The notes under the pieces: generated by a model | What the model was told of the DNA's origin: nothing | Databases searched by the model: none | The model's input: the letters and a program-made list of their open reading frames with translations, nothing else | Program-made: the position numbers and the translations under genes | Shown: one piece after another, positions 9,043 to 17,731 of the stretch | How the letters are laid out: each line of letters starts with the position of its first letter | How positions within the stretch are numbered: position 1 is the first letter of the stretch | From: an uncultured Muribaculaceae bacterium | Lineage (GTDB): Bacteria > Bacteroidota > Bacteroidia > Bacteroidales > Muribaculaceae | Length of the DNA: 64,000 bases | Direction of reading: 5' to 3' | Assembly (NCBI GenBank): GCA_910587425.1 | Contig: CAJUKU010000004.1 | Span: 1 to 64,000 of the forward strand

Positions 9043-9531
9043 TTACAAAATTTTCAGCGCAATAGCTGCGCATGCTTCGGCATCGGCAAGTGCATTGTGG
9101 TGATCCGTGAGATCAAAGCCGCATGCCGCGGCTGATATGTGCAGTTGGTGGCTCGGTAACCGGAGACATCGGCGTGAGGCTGCGAGGGTGCAGTAAAACC
9201 GGTATCCGGGGTATTCCATGCCGTATTCGGCAAATACGGATTTCAGACAGCCTTCGTCGAACGGGCGGTTGTGAGCGACTAATGGCAGACCGGCAATCCG
9301 GTCACGGATCTGCTCCCAGACCTCGGGGAAGGTTGGCTGGTTGTCGGTGTCGGCACGAGTCAGTCCGTGCACGGCAGTGGTCCAGTAGGAGTAATAGTTT
9401 GGGGTGGGGCGGATGAGACGGTAGAAGCGGTCGACTATCTTTCCGCCGCGCACTATGACAATGCCAACGCTACAGACGCTCGACCGGCGTCCGTTGGCGG
9501 TTTCAAAATCTATGGCTGCGAAGTCCTGCAT
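9043..9531 (-). CDS. DnaQ-like DEDDh 3'-5' exonuclease
   Basis: A 162-aa exonuclease of the polymerase III epsilon/ExoX type. Exo I motif is AIDFETAN (residues 6-13); Exo II region is HNRPFDEGCLK; the Exo III region ends HNALADAEA with the catalytic His and Asp. It is shorter than a full epsilon subunit and is probably a stand-alone repair or turnover exonuclease. The ATG at 9531 is preferred over an upstream start at 9600 because homologues begin just before the Exo I motif. A TAACTTTG box lies at 9606-9613 on the minus strand, about 75 bases upstream. Confidence 0.82.
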   Translation of the reverse strand: MQDFAAIDFETANGRRSSVCSVGIVIVRGGKIVDRFYRLIRPTPNYYSYWTTAVHGLTRADTDNQPTFPEVWEQIRDRIAGLPLVAHNRPFDEGCLKSVFAEYGMEYPGYRFYCTLAASRRCLRLPSHQLHISAAACGFDLTDHHNALADAEACAAIALKIL

Positions 9532-9774
9532 CGGTTTATTATCTTTGGAATGATGTATTACGGGGAGGACTTTATATAATTCGGGCGTTCCCAAATACAT
9601 TTAGACAAAGTTACGAATATATTGCCGTACAATCCTTATTATAAGGATGAATTAACAGGCTGCTAAGAGCAATGGGAATTTACGTTAAAGTTTCTCATTC
9701 GATTATTTTCGGCTGAAAGCGGGCATATCTGCCGACTTTTGAGTAATTTCGCCAGTGAATATGATTGACTGATT

Positions 9775-11103
9775 ATGAATATAGCGATTGTTGGAACGGG
9801 ATATGTGGGTCTGGTTTCGGGCGCTTGCTTCGCGGAGGTCGGTGCCAATGTTACTTGCATAGACATTGACAGTGAGAAGATAGAGGCTCTGCGTCGAGGC
9901 GTGATTCCCATTTATGAGCCGGGACTTGAAGAACTGGTGAAGCGGAATGTGAGTGCGGGGCGTCTGCACTTCTCGACATCGCTGCCGGAAGTGATAGATT
10001 CGGTAGAGGCAGTGTTCTGCGCTGTCGGCACTCCGCCAGATGATGATGGTTCCGCGGATCTTCGCGCAGTGCGTAGCGTTGCCCGGACTTTCGGTCAGCA
10101 TATCAAGCGTTTTTCAATTCTGGTGACAAAAAGCACTGTCCCTGTTGGCACGTCGGCTATAATCCGCAGAATTGTTGAGGAGGAACTTGAGCGCAGGGGT
10201 GAAAGCGTGGATTTCGAGCTCGCATCAAATCCTGAGTTCCTGAAAGAGGGTGCGGCAATAAAGGATTTCATGTCGCCCGATCGTGTGGTGATCGGTGTGG
10301 AAGGGGAGCGTTCACGTCGCGTGATGGAGAAACTTTACCGCCCGTTCCTGCTGAATAATTTCCGTGTGATGTTTATGGATATACCGTCGGCGGAGATGAC
10401 TAAGTATGCCGCAAACGCTATGCTCGCCACACGAATATCATTCATAAACGATATCGCAAACCTGTGCGAGCTTACAGGTGCGGATGTGAATATGGTCCGT
10501 AAGGCAATCGGTGCGGATTCACGAATAGGTGGCAAATTTCTGTATCCCGGCTGCGGGTACGGTGGCTCTTGCTTCCCTAAGGATGTGCGCGCGTTGATGC
10601 GTACGGGGCTTGAGCATGGCTACCGCATGCGTGTGATAGAGGCAGTCGAGGAGGTCAACGATGCGCAGAAACAGGTTGTGGTAGATAAGCTCCGTGCTGC
10701 ATTAGGGGGCTTCTCCGGCAAACGTGTGGCAATATGGGGGCTTTCTTTCAAGCCTGAGACAGATGATATGCGACTCGCGCCATCACTGAGTGTCATACAG
10801 GCGCTTCTGGACGGTGGAGCTACTGTAAGGGTGTTTGATCCGGTAGCTATGGATGAGTGCCGCAGACGTCTCGGCGACAAGGTGGAATACGCGTCAGATA
10901 TGTATGACGCCGCCAATGATGCCGATGCCGTTGCGTTGCTGACCGAGTGGAAGCAGTTCAGGCTACCGTCGTGGGGCGTTGTGCGCAAGGCTATGCGTGG
11001 CAATGTGATTGTTGACGGACGTAATATCTATGATCCTGCGGAACTCAGCGCGGAGGGTTTCACTTACATGAGCATCGGGCGTCCGGCTGTGTCGCCGCAT
11101 TGA
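9775..11103 (+). CDS. ugd: UDP-glucose 6-dehydrogenase
   Basis: A 442-aa cytosolic enzyme oxidising UDP-glucose to UDP-glucuronate with two NAD+, supplying surface polysaccharide precursors. It has the N-terminal NAD-binding motif GTGYVG (7-12), the catalytic-Cys motif GCGYGGSCFPKD with Cys near residue 266, and the C-terminal UDP-binding domain. Length is normal. It stands alone, convergent with fumarase, and the two share a bidirectional terminator at 11125-11156. Confidence 0.95.
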   Translation: MNIAIVGTGYVGLVSGACFAEVGANVTCIDIDSEKIEALRRGVIPIYEPGLEELVKRNVSAGRLHFSTSLPEVIDSVEAVFCAVGTPPDDDGSADLRAVRSVARTFGQHIKRFSILVTKSTVPVGTSAIIRRIVEEELERRGESVDFELASNPEFLKEGAAIKDFMSPDRVVIGVEGERSRRVMEKLYRPFLLNNFRVMFMDIPSAEMTKYAANAMLATRISFINDIANLCELTGADVNMVRKAIGADSRIGGKFLYPGCGYGGSCFPKDVRALMRTGLEHGYRMRVIEAVEEVNDAQKQVVVDKLRAALGGFSGKRVAIWGLSFKPETDDMRLAPSLSVIQALLDGGATVRVFDPVAMDECRRRLGDKVEYASDMYDAANDADAVALLTEWKQFRLPSWGVVRKAMRGNVIVDGRNIYDPAELSAEGFTYMSIGRPAVSPH

Positions 11104-11124
11104 GTCATAAAACGGATAATAAAT

Positions 11125-11156
11125 AGAGCGGGTCACCGACATTGGCGACCCGCTCT
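11125..11156. terminator. Bidirectional terminator between ugd and fumarase
   Basis: AGAGCGGGTC (11125-11134) pairs perfectly with GACCCGCTCT (11147-11156) around a 12-base loop. The stem sits between convergent genes. A-rich and T-rich flanks let it work in both directions. Confidence 0.75.
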
Positions 11157-11191
11157 TATCTTATTCAAGTGTTGCTGTGGATTGCTCCGGC

Positions 11192-12841
11192 TTATTTCTT
11201 AAGAGCGCAGCTCTCGCATTTCTTGGAGATTTCTGTGAAGAAGTCGTTGCCCTTGTTGTCAACGAGTATGAATGCGGGGAAATCCTCGACTTCTATTTTC
11301 CAAATAGCCTCCATGCCGAGCTCGGGATATTCGAGAAGCTCAACTTTCTTGATGCTGTTCTGGGCAAGGATAGCTGCGGGACCGCCGATGGATCCGAGAT
11401 AGAATCCGCCATGCTTATGACACGCGTCGGTAACCTGCTTGCTGCGGTTGCCCTTGGCTATCATCACCATCGAGCCACCGGCAGCCTGGAACTGGTCGAC
11501 ATACGAGTCCATGCGTCCTGCTGTGGTGGGACCGAATGATCCTGAGGGAAGTCCCTTGGGTGTCTTTGCCGGACCGGCGTAGTAGATGGGGTGATCCTTG
11601 AGATACTGCGGCATAGGCTCGCCCTTGTCGAGACGCTCCTTAATCTTCGCATGTGCGATATCGCGACCTACAATGATTGTGCCGTTCAGAGAGAGACGTG
11701 TCGAAACAGGATATTTTGACAGCTCGGCGAGAACTTCTTCCATCGGGCGGTTGAGATCGATCTTGACAACTTCGCCCTCACCCTCCTTGCGGTATTTTTC
11801 AGGAATAAGTTCGCCGGGGTTGGAGTCGAGTTTTTCGATCCACAGACCCTGGCTGTTGATCTTAGCCTTGACGTTACGGTCGGCAGAGCAGCTCACACCA
11901 AGACCAACGGGGCAGGATGCACCGTGACGGGGGAGACGGATCACACGGATGTCGTGTGCGAAATATTTGCCTCCGAACTGTGCGCCCAATCCTATCTTCT
12001 GAGCCTCTTTCAGCAGCTCTTTCTCAAGCTCAACATCACGGAATGCGTGACCGAGCTCATTGCCCTTGGTGGGAAGATTGTCGTAATACTTTACAGATGC
12101 CTTCTTGACTGTGGCGAGGTTCATCTCTGCTGAAGTGCCACCAATAACGAAAGCGATATGGTAAGGGGGGCATGCGGCTGTTCCAAGGCTCTTCATCTTA
12201 TCCACAAGGAAGGGGATCAGAGTCTTCGGATTTATGAGCGCTTTGGTTTCCTGATAGAGGTAGGTCTTGTTTGCCGAGCCTCCGCCCTTAGCAACGAAAA
12301 GGAACTTGTACTCGTTGCCATCGACAGCGTACAGATCGATCTGAGCCGGAAGATTACATCCGGTGTTGACCTCATCGTACATGTTGAGGGGGGCGTTCTG
12401 CGAGTAGCGTAGATTATCCTCGGTATAGGTAGTGTAGACACCTTTCGACAGACGTTCTTCGTCGCCACCACCGGTGTAGACATTCTGACCTTTCTTACCC
12501 ATTATTATGGCTGTGCCGGTGTCCTGACAGAAGGGGAGCTGACCTTTAGCGGCAACTTCGGCGTTGCGCAGCATGGTCAATGCCACAAACTTGTCATTCT
12601 CGCTTGCTTCCGGGTCGCTGAGAATCTTAGCAACCATCTCGTTATGCTCGCGGCGGAGCATGAAAGCATTGTCGTGTGTAGCCTGACGCGCAAGCACAGT
12701 CAGCGCTTCCGGATCGACCACGAGCATTTCGTGGCCGTTCCAGTTTTCGGTCTTCACATAGTCCGATGTCAGGAGATAATACTCCGTGGTGTCGGGCGAC
12801 ATGGGAAACATTTCCTGGTATTGGAACGGTTTTGTTGCCAT
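11192..12841 (-). CDS. Fumarate hydratase, class I (4Fe-4S)
   Basis: A 549-aa class I fumarase (FumA/FumB type) interconverting fumarate and malate, with fused alpha and beta regions. Candidate iron-sulfur Cys ligands lie in LPFCQDTGTAI, GCNLPAQIDLY and the ASCPVGLGVSCSADR region. The C-terminal beta part contains GPTTAGRMDSYVDQF. In anaerobic Bacteroidales it works in the reductive branch leading to succinate. The start ATG at 12841 gives MATKPFQYQEMFP. A TACTTTTG box on the minus strand (12929-12936) is a plausible -7 element. Confidence 0.95.
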   Translation of the reverse strand: MATKPFQYQEMFPMSPDTTEYYLLTSDYVKTENWNGHEMLVVDPEALTVLARQATHDNAFMLRREHNEMVAKILSDPEASENDKFVALTMLRNAEVAAKGQLPFCQDTGTAIIMGKKGQNVYTGGGDEERLSKGVYTTYTEDNLRYSQNAPLNMYDEVNTGCNLPAQIDLYAVDGNEYKFLFVAKGGGSANKTYLYQETKALINPKTLIPFLVDKMKSLGTAACPPYHIAFVIGGTSAEMNLATVKKASVKYYDNLPTKGNELGHAFRDVELEKELLKEAQKIGLGAQFGGKYFAHDIRVIRLPRHGASCPVGLGVSCSADRNVKAKINSQGLWIEKLDSNPGELIPEKYRKEGEGEVVKIDLNRPMEEVLAELSKYPVSTRLSLNGTIIVGRDIAHAKIKERLDKGEPMPQYLKDHPIYYAGPAKTPKGLPSGSFGPTTAGRMDSYVDQFQAAGGSMVMIAKGNRSKQVTDACHKHGGFYLGSIGGPAAILAQNSIKKVELLEYPELGMEAIWKIEVEDFPAFILVDNKGNDFFTEISKKCESCALKK

Positions 12842-13022
12842 ATTTGGATATTATTAATGTGTTAGTGTTTTTTATGGCGGGCGTGCGGCTTTTGAACTGC
12901 ACACCGGCTTACGGATAATTTACAACCACAAAAGTACAATTATTTTTTGAAACCATATCCGGTTTGCCGGGGATTTCTTTGCGGTCAAAAATCGGGACTT
13001 CCTGTGCGTGGGAGTCCTACCA

Positions 13023-13394
13023 TTATGAACATTTTTGTTTCTTCTTCCTATAAACTAAGGCAGTTGAATATATTGCCAAGGTGATAAATTGCAGGGCGTT
13101 AAGGAATAACAGATAGAACCACCATGTAAGTCCCGCACCACCTTCGCTCTTGAATAGTAGTCCGTAACTTAGAACGGCATTATATCCCAACCAAAATAGA
13201 ATATTGCATAATGCAGTGCGGTTTCGGAACTTATGGATAATGGCTATGGCAATCAACGACAATGCAAATGCCACAGCAAGGAGCAATGTATCTTCACTCC
13301 ACGAGGAGCATAAACAGACTGAAACAGCCATAATTGCTCCGATAATCCATAATAGCCAAAATCGGTTATCGTAGTGTACCATATAATATTTCAT
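13023..13394 (-). CDS. Hypothetical four-helix membrane protein
   Basis: A 123-aa protein with four hydrophobic segments (about 10-30, 35-55, 63-83 and 90-118) ending in a Lys/Cys-rich tail KKKQKCS. No family is recognised. Its ATG overlaps the stop of the upstream gene by one base (TAATG), which implies translational coupling. It is the last gene of an AT-rich, minus-strand cluster of small membrane proteins. Confidence 0.65.
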   Translation of the reverse strand: MKYYMVHYDNRFWLLWIIGAIMAVSVCLCSSWSEDTLLLAVAFALSLIAIAIIHKFRNRTALCNILFWLGYNAVLSYGLLFKSEGGAGLTWWFYLLFLNALQFITLAIYSTALVYRKKKQKCS

Positions 13395-13906
13395 TAAGAC
13401 ATATAATTCACGATTGCCGACTTATTCTTTGCAAAAAATTTACGTGAATTAATATTCAATGCTCCAAGAGCACGCGTTCCTTTTTCTCTTATATAAAAGA
13501 ATGGGAAATTTACTGTTGCCACAAACTGCTTTCCTGAGTAATCCAGCATTATCTGATATTGCTTGTTTATATCGTCATACGTTGTATTCAAAATAACACA
13601 ACTATCTGGTAGAAGTTTCTTTGTCTTTCGCATGACGTAACATTGCTTAAGCCAATTGTCATATAGAAACATACCGTTTGAAACAACAAATACAATGAGA
13701 ATGAAGAGTAATCCGAATGTAATGACCTGACCGGATATTGTATCTCCATTATTCATTTGAATAAATAGGCAGATTGAAAATAACATTATACAAATTGCCA
13801 ACACCCATGATATTGAGAACCGGAGGGCATCTTTTAATGCAAATATGAAAGAGGTATAATAGGTCGTTTTTGTACCGAACCAAAATCGTTTATCAGTCAG
13901 TTTCAT
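13394..13906 (-). CDS. Hypothetical membrane protein with C-terminal beta-rich domain
   Basis: A 170-aa protein with two transmembrane helices (about 30-52 and 62-82), then a soluble segment (about 90-170) rich in alternating hydrophobic residues such as QYQIMLDYSGKQFVATV. The layout resembles the 209-aa protein encoded at 14169 (membrane helices plus a small beta domain), but I see no named family. It overlaps the preceding gene by 14 bases and the following gene by one, so this is one transcription unit. Confidence 0.65.
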   Translation of the reverse strand: MKLTDKRFWFGTKTTYYTSFIFALKDALRFSISWVLAICIMLFSICLFIQMNNGDTISGQVITFGLLFILIVFVVSNGMFLYDNWLKQCYVMRKTKKLLPDSCVILNTTYDDINKQYQIMLDYSGKQFVATVNFPFFYIREKGTRALGALNINSRKFFAKNKSAIVNYMS

Positions 13907-14162
13907 TGATTGTCGGGTCTAAAATGTTTCGGATAATTCCTATTGTTTGTCGCCACTCGGTCTCTTTCATATCGAATGACTGAGAACGGCAGCTGTCCCA
14001 ATCAAAACCTCGGCCATCTTTACGCCTCTTGCCAACTTCGATTGACAATTTCTCTCCAAGATATTCTTTGCTGCTATATTCTACAAGACACATGGTGGAG
14101 TTCAGATACAGTTGCCGCCATGACAGTTGCTTCATCGCCTTTATCAATTCCGACGGTTTCAT
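13893..14162 (-). CDS. Hypothetical soluble protein (89 aa)
   Basis: A small charged protein with no signal peptide or membrane helix. The N-terminal helix has MKPSELIKAMKQLSWRQ and the middle is basic (VGKRRKDGRGFDWDSC). Function unknown. It sits six bases after the 209-aa membrane protein and overlaps the next gene by 14 bases. Codon use and base composition are AT-rich like the rest of the block. Confidence 0.6.
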   Translation of the reverse strand: MKPSELIKAMKQLSWRQLYLNSTMCLVEYSSKEYLGEKLSIEVGKRRKDGRGFDWDSCRSQSFDMKETEWRQTIGIIRNILDPTINETD

Positions 14163-14168
14163 ATCCCT

Positions 14169-14798
14169 CTATTCTCCCTTAACACTGGTTTCAAGACAGT
14201 CAAACATAGTTTTCTCAAATTCTGAATCAGCGCAATCATGTGATAGAAAATAGATTGGTTTGCTTGCAATACTATAATAAACCGTCAGGAAGATGTAATG
14301 CTTTGAAGTTCGGTATATTTGACATTTGGCATTTCTATCTTGTGGTATTTCAATCGTATTATTGGTTTTTCCTACTTTTGACCAACGATATACTCCTAAA
14401 ACGGTAGCCAAAAGAATTATGATAATAAGCCATTTATCATCGCCATGGTCGTAGTAATCATATACAGTAATATTATTGGCGGGATTATCCTTTTGGTACA
14501 TGACCCCAATAGTGTCACCAACGGCCAACCCTTTTAATCGTCTTCCACTACCTTTATAACTAATCCCATCAATATTCAGATGGTAGTCGATATACCAACT
14601 ATTACCGACGCTATAAATTTCTTCGATTGCCACTCTTGTCGAAATCGGATTATTCGCCAAATTCTTTCGTTTGTTATTATTGAAAAAGAATCCGAAAACC
14701 CAAAAAGGTACAAGAACTATAAGGATAGCCACAATTGGCAATCCTCTTGTTCCTCTCTCGCCAAGAAAGAATCTGTATAATTTGCTGTCAGACTTCAT
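14169..14798 (-). CDS. DUF3592-like membrane protein
   Basis: A 209-aa protein. One transmembrane helix lies near 20-40. An extracytoplasmic beta-rich stretch follows (about 50-115, including VGDTIGVMYQKDNPANN), with a second helix near 122-140 and a soluble tail. A loop of the form VGDTIGVMYQKDNP is typical of DUF3592-like proteins that test a cell-envelope surface, but this assignment is by appearance only. It lies five bases upstream of the 89-aa gene within the AT-rich cluster. Confidence 0.6.
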   Translation of the reverse strand: MKSDSKLYRFFLGERGTRGLPIVAILIVLVPFWVFGFFFNNNKRKNLANNPISTRVAIEEIYSVGNSWYIDYHLNIDGISYKGSGRRLKGLAVGDTIGVMYQKDNPANNITVYDYYDHGDDKWLIIIILLATVLGVYRWSKVGKTNNTIEIPQDRNAKCQIYRTSKHYIFLTVYYSIASKPIYFLSHDCADSEFEKTMFDCLETSVKGE

Positions 14799-14803
14799 AT
14801 TAT

Positions 14804-15298
14804 TTAAGATAGCAATTCGACCATTCGGCTTTTCAGTTTCTTATATCTCGAGTAGAAGCCAAAACGAAGAAATAAGAAAAACACACTTGCAAACAAGATA
14901 AAAACGGTCATAATCAGCACTGAGCCTCCACACATGCCGTGAGTTATAATCTCATAAATGACAGTTGCTCCAATCGCCAATATCCCTATTACAAACAGAC
15001 TCATAAAGATGACTGTGAGAATGTTTGGGCCGATTTCAAGATGCACCTCGCAGCTATTTTCATTTACAGGAGATATTGAGGCTTTTGCCATGGGTGCAAG
15101 AGATGATTGTAAGTCCGAATTACGGATGACACAAAAACCATTAGACCAAACCGAACCTCTGAACTCAAAGCCCTTTACAAAACTGCTTCGTGTTATCACT
15201 GCTGATGTAGGGCGAAAAGTCGCCTTATCCATGAAATCAATAATCTCATGAATGTTCTTTTCTACAATAATATCCTGCTTGTATATCGGAACAATCAT
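14804..15298 (-). CDS. Hypothetical membrane protein (164 aa)
   Basis: The soluble N-terminal half (1-95) is followed by two transmembrane helices (about 98-120 and 127-148) and a short basic cytoplasmic tail. No family is recognised. The ATG at 15298 is chosen over an upstream one at 15361, which would overlap the TonB gene by 43 bases; from 15298 the gap is 20 bases. It is part of the AT-rich minus-strand cluster. Confidence 0.6.
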   Translation of the reverse strand: MIVPIYKQDIIVEKNIHEIIDFMDKATFRPTSAVITRSSFVKGFEFRGSVWSNGFCVIRNSDLQSSLAPMAKASISPVNENSCEVHLEIGPNILTVIFMSLFVIGILAIGATVIYEIITHGMCGGSVLIMTVFILFASVFFLFLRFGFYSRYKKLKSRMVELLS

Positions 15299-15318
15299 GT
15301 AAGTTACATTTTTCGCTT

Positions 15319-16110
15319 TTATTCTGCTTGTAGTTTGAAAACGATTGGTAATGTAAGCCATACATTGACTTTCTCACCGTTAAGTGTTCCAGGACTAAAT
15401 TGAGGAAAAGATTTGACAAGACGGATAGCCTCTCTATCTAATGCTGGGTCCTTACCTCTTACAATCGTTGGCTCACAAACATTACCTAAGGTGTCAACAT
15501 AGAATTTTATGACAACTCTTCCTTGAATGCCAGCGTCCAACTGTTCTTTGGGATATTTCAAGTTTTTGGCAATAAAATTCAACATCGCAACATTACCTCC
15601 CGGAAATTCAGGCATTTGTTCAACACAGTTATAAATATCCCTGTCATCTGGATTTTTAGGTAATTCATCCGGCATTTCACCCTGCGTAACAATAACATCA
15701 GAAATATTGGCTATCTCTCCCTCTTTCATCATCGCCGCTTCTCTAATTGAATCGATTACTTCTTGCACCGGCAATTCGCCTTCAACATTCCATTCATCAT
15801 CACCCTCAAGCAACTCCGTAGGCTCACCTTGTAATCTATAACTGTCGTCTGCCTGACTTGAGGGACTGCCGCAGCCTGAAAATGTAATCATACCGGCCGA
15901 TAATCCAGCAAGCACAACGGCTTTACCCATGAGTTGACGGGAGCGTAGCTGTTGCTCCAAATATCGCACCTCGGCCTCGCACTTGGGACACGTTCCGAGA
16001 CAATCACCCTTGTAGCGACACTCCGACGTTACAAACTCTATGTCATTCGCCTCGGCTATCTGCCTGCGAATCTCCTTCAATATCTTGCAGGTTTGCTTTC
16101 CTCGTGCCAT
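15319..16110 (-). CDS. TonB-domain protein with Cys-rich N-terminus
   Basis: A 263-aa protein. The N-terminal segment carries four Cys (31, 37, 41, 44) in the pattern CRYKGDCLGTCPKC and is followed by a helix, a transmembrane segment (about 62-80, ending in SGC) and an acidic linker. A TonB C-terminal domain (about 175-263) contains KYPKEQLDAGIQGRVVIKFYV. This N-terminal layout recurs in Bacteroidales TonB proteins; the Cys set probably binds metal on the cytoplasmic face. TonB normally transmits proton-motive energy to outer-membrane receptors, but no ExbBD or receptor lies nearby. The start is set at 16110 because MARGKQTCKILKEI is the family-like N-terminus. Confidence 0.8.
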   Translation of the reverse strand: MARGKQTCKILKEIRRQIAEANDIEFVTSECRYKGDCLGTCPKCEAEVRYLEQQLRSRQLMGKAVVLAGLSAGMITFSGCGSPSSQADDSYRLQGEPTELLEGDDEWNVEGELPVQEVIDSIREAAMMKEGEIANISDVIVTQGEMPDELPKNPDDRDIYNCVEQMPEFPGGNVAMLNFIAKNLKYPKEQLDAGIQGRVVIKFYVDTLGNVCEPTIVRGKDPALDREAIRLVKSFPQFSPGTLNGEKVNVWLTLPIVFKLQAE

Positions 16111-16120
16111 AATCATGCCT

Positions 16121-16843
16121 TTAATAATCCAATAATAGAGGCACTTTTTGCTCAATAGCAAAATTTACTGCCTGATATAGAATGGAGAAAGCACATTGTG
16201 CCAATTCTTCTGTTCTATATTTATCACCTTGTTTTTTACGAAACAGAAAACCCAGTAGAGGTTTGGATTCTTTTCGATTTACAGGGATATAATATTTATC
16301 ATCCCTCCATGATAGAATCGTCGATTCATCAGCTTTCCATGTCTGACTGTTAAGTTCTTCCAATTCTTGTTTTAGCAATAGAAGTGTAGATACATGAGTT
16401 TCATCTCCGTTCGGCAAATTTGTAACAAAGATTGATTCGTTCGGAATTGGTAACCACAGAGTCACATCGGAAAGTAGCGAAACATCACTTGCTTTCGACT
16501 TACCTTTTTTGACAATAGGATCATCAAAAGCGCACCAACGGTTTTCAACATATTCAGGCAGAGGATAATTTTGCATATGACAAGCAAGAAACATTAACAA
16601 CGCACCGAAAGCCATCCAATCCGGCTTGTCAGTGAAGTAGTCGCGTTCATTTATCTCGTCCCATAACGGATGAGGCATAGGTTCGCCTATTTGTTCTAAA
16701 CCAGCGGCTAATTTTTCTGCCCACTGACATATAATGGCACGAATCTCCATTATCTCCGCGTTATCCTCTACTGGTTTTATTTCATTACCAAGCCCATCTG
16801 TCATTACACATTTTTTGCCATTAGCCTCAGCTATTTGCTGCAC
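16121..16843 (-). CDS. Hypothetical soluble protein, first gene of the AT-rich block
   Basis: About 240 aa, acidic, no signal peptide, with one hydrophobic helix (WMAFGALLMFLACHM) that looks buried rather than membrane-spanning. No family is recognised; it could be an immunity-like or scaffold protein, but nothing proves this. The longest frame starts with GTG at 16843, and ATGs at 16804 or further inside are alternatives. The GTG version begins with QQIAEAN, a phrase also found in the N-terminus of the TonB protein just downstream. It ends 10 bases before that gene. Confidence 0.55.
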   Translation of the reverse strand: MQQIAEANGKKCVMTDGLGNEIKPVEDNAEIMEIRAIICQWAEKLAAGLEQIGEPMPHPLWDEINERDYFTDKPDWMAFGALLMFLACHMQNYPLPEYVENRWCAFDDPIVKKGKSKASDVSLLSDVTLWLPIPNESIFVTNLPNGDETHVSTLLLLKQELEELNSQTWKADESTILSWRDDKYYIPVNRKESKPLLGFLFRKKQGDKYRTEELAQCAFSILYQAVNFAIEQKVPLLLDY

Positions 16844-16918
16844 CTTGTTTTTCTAATTGTGGCTATAGTATTGGGTCAATGTCCCGGCATAGATATCTAA
16901 TCCCATGTGAATGTTGTA

Positions 16919-17533
16919 TTAACGTTTATATGTGAATAAATCGAATTTGGAGTAGCCGAGTGCGGAGAGAGCCTTACGACTTTCCTCACGGTCGGCATCG
17001 GTATTGTAGTCAGGGATAAGCGGCAGCCGTATTATGCAGTCTTTCTGACGATCTGCCTCGGCAATCAAGCGTAGATTAGATAGCACACGCGAATTATCCT
17101 CTCCCGTGTATTGACGGTAAATATCCGCGTCCAAATCCTTTATGTCGATAATCCAAGAATCTATTATCGGGAGTAGAGCCTCAATATTTTCTTGCGGCAC
17201 ATTAAGGGACGTTTCCAATGTCAGCCGCCATGATGAACCACACAGTTCCCGAAAACGTTGGATAAAATCAGGACGTAATGCAGGTTCTCCACCGCCGAAA
17301 GTCACGCCTCCGTTAGTGGCGAGAAAATAAAGTTCATCAATCCTGACTTCATCATAGAGTGACCGGGGAGTGTATTCCTTGAAACGGTTACTGTAGCCGA
17401 GCGATTGTGGATTGAGGCAGTAACGGCAGCGGAGCGGACAGCCGTGGAAAGCGACAAGCGTGGTCACACCATCGCCGTCGGTGGAGAGGCGATGACGGGA
17501 GATGCCAATTATTTTTGCTCGGTAGTGAGGCAT
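16919..17533 (-). CDS. Radical SAM activating enzyme-like protein
   Basis: A 204-aa radical S-adenosylmethionine protein. The iron-sulfur cluster motif is C32-x3-C36-x2-C39 (GCPLRCRYC), followed by the glycine-rich GGVTFGGGEPAL. It resembles pyruvate formate-lyase and anaerobic reductase activases but is short, and no glycyl-radical enzyme lies next to it, so its target is unknown. The ATG at 17533 removes an implausible hydrophobic extension. It is divergent from the GH92 pair. Confidence 0.82.
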   Translation of the reverse strand: MPHYRAKIIGISRHRLSTDGDGVTTLVAFHGCPLRCRYCLNPQSLGYSNRFKEYTPRSLYDEVRIDELYFLATNGGVTFGGGEPALRPDFIQRFRELCGSSWRLTLETSLNVPQENIEALLPIIDSWIIDIKDLDADIYRQYTGEDNSRVLSNLRLIAEADRQKDCIIRLPLIPDYNTDADREESRKALSALGYSKFDLFTYKR

Positions 17534-17677
17534 TGCTATCGGGTAGGCATAAGAGCCTATCGCAAAGATAAGAAGAATAATTGGCATTATGGTGGTTTGG
17601 ATATATAATAATCGCTGTTATATCCTGACCGATGACATAGATTGTGATTTGTATGGGCTGAGAAGCGGTGGCAGGCA

Positions 17678-17709
17678 TTTGGTATTGTGGAATGAAAACG
17701 CTAACTTTG
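17678..17709 (+). promoter_or_regulatory. Bacteroidetes-type promoter for the GH92 pair
   Basis: TTTG at 17678-17681, a spacer of exactly 20 bases, then TAACTTTG at 17702-17709. This is a full match to the -33/-7 consensus. Transcription would start near 17716, giving a leader of about 16 bases before the ATG at 17732. Confidence 0.75.
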
Positions 17710-17731
17710 TGGTATAAATAATCATACCGAT

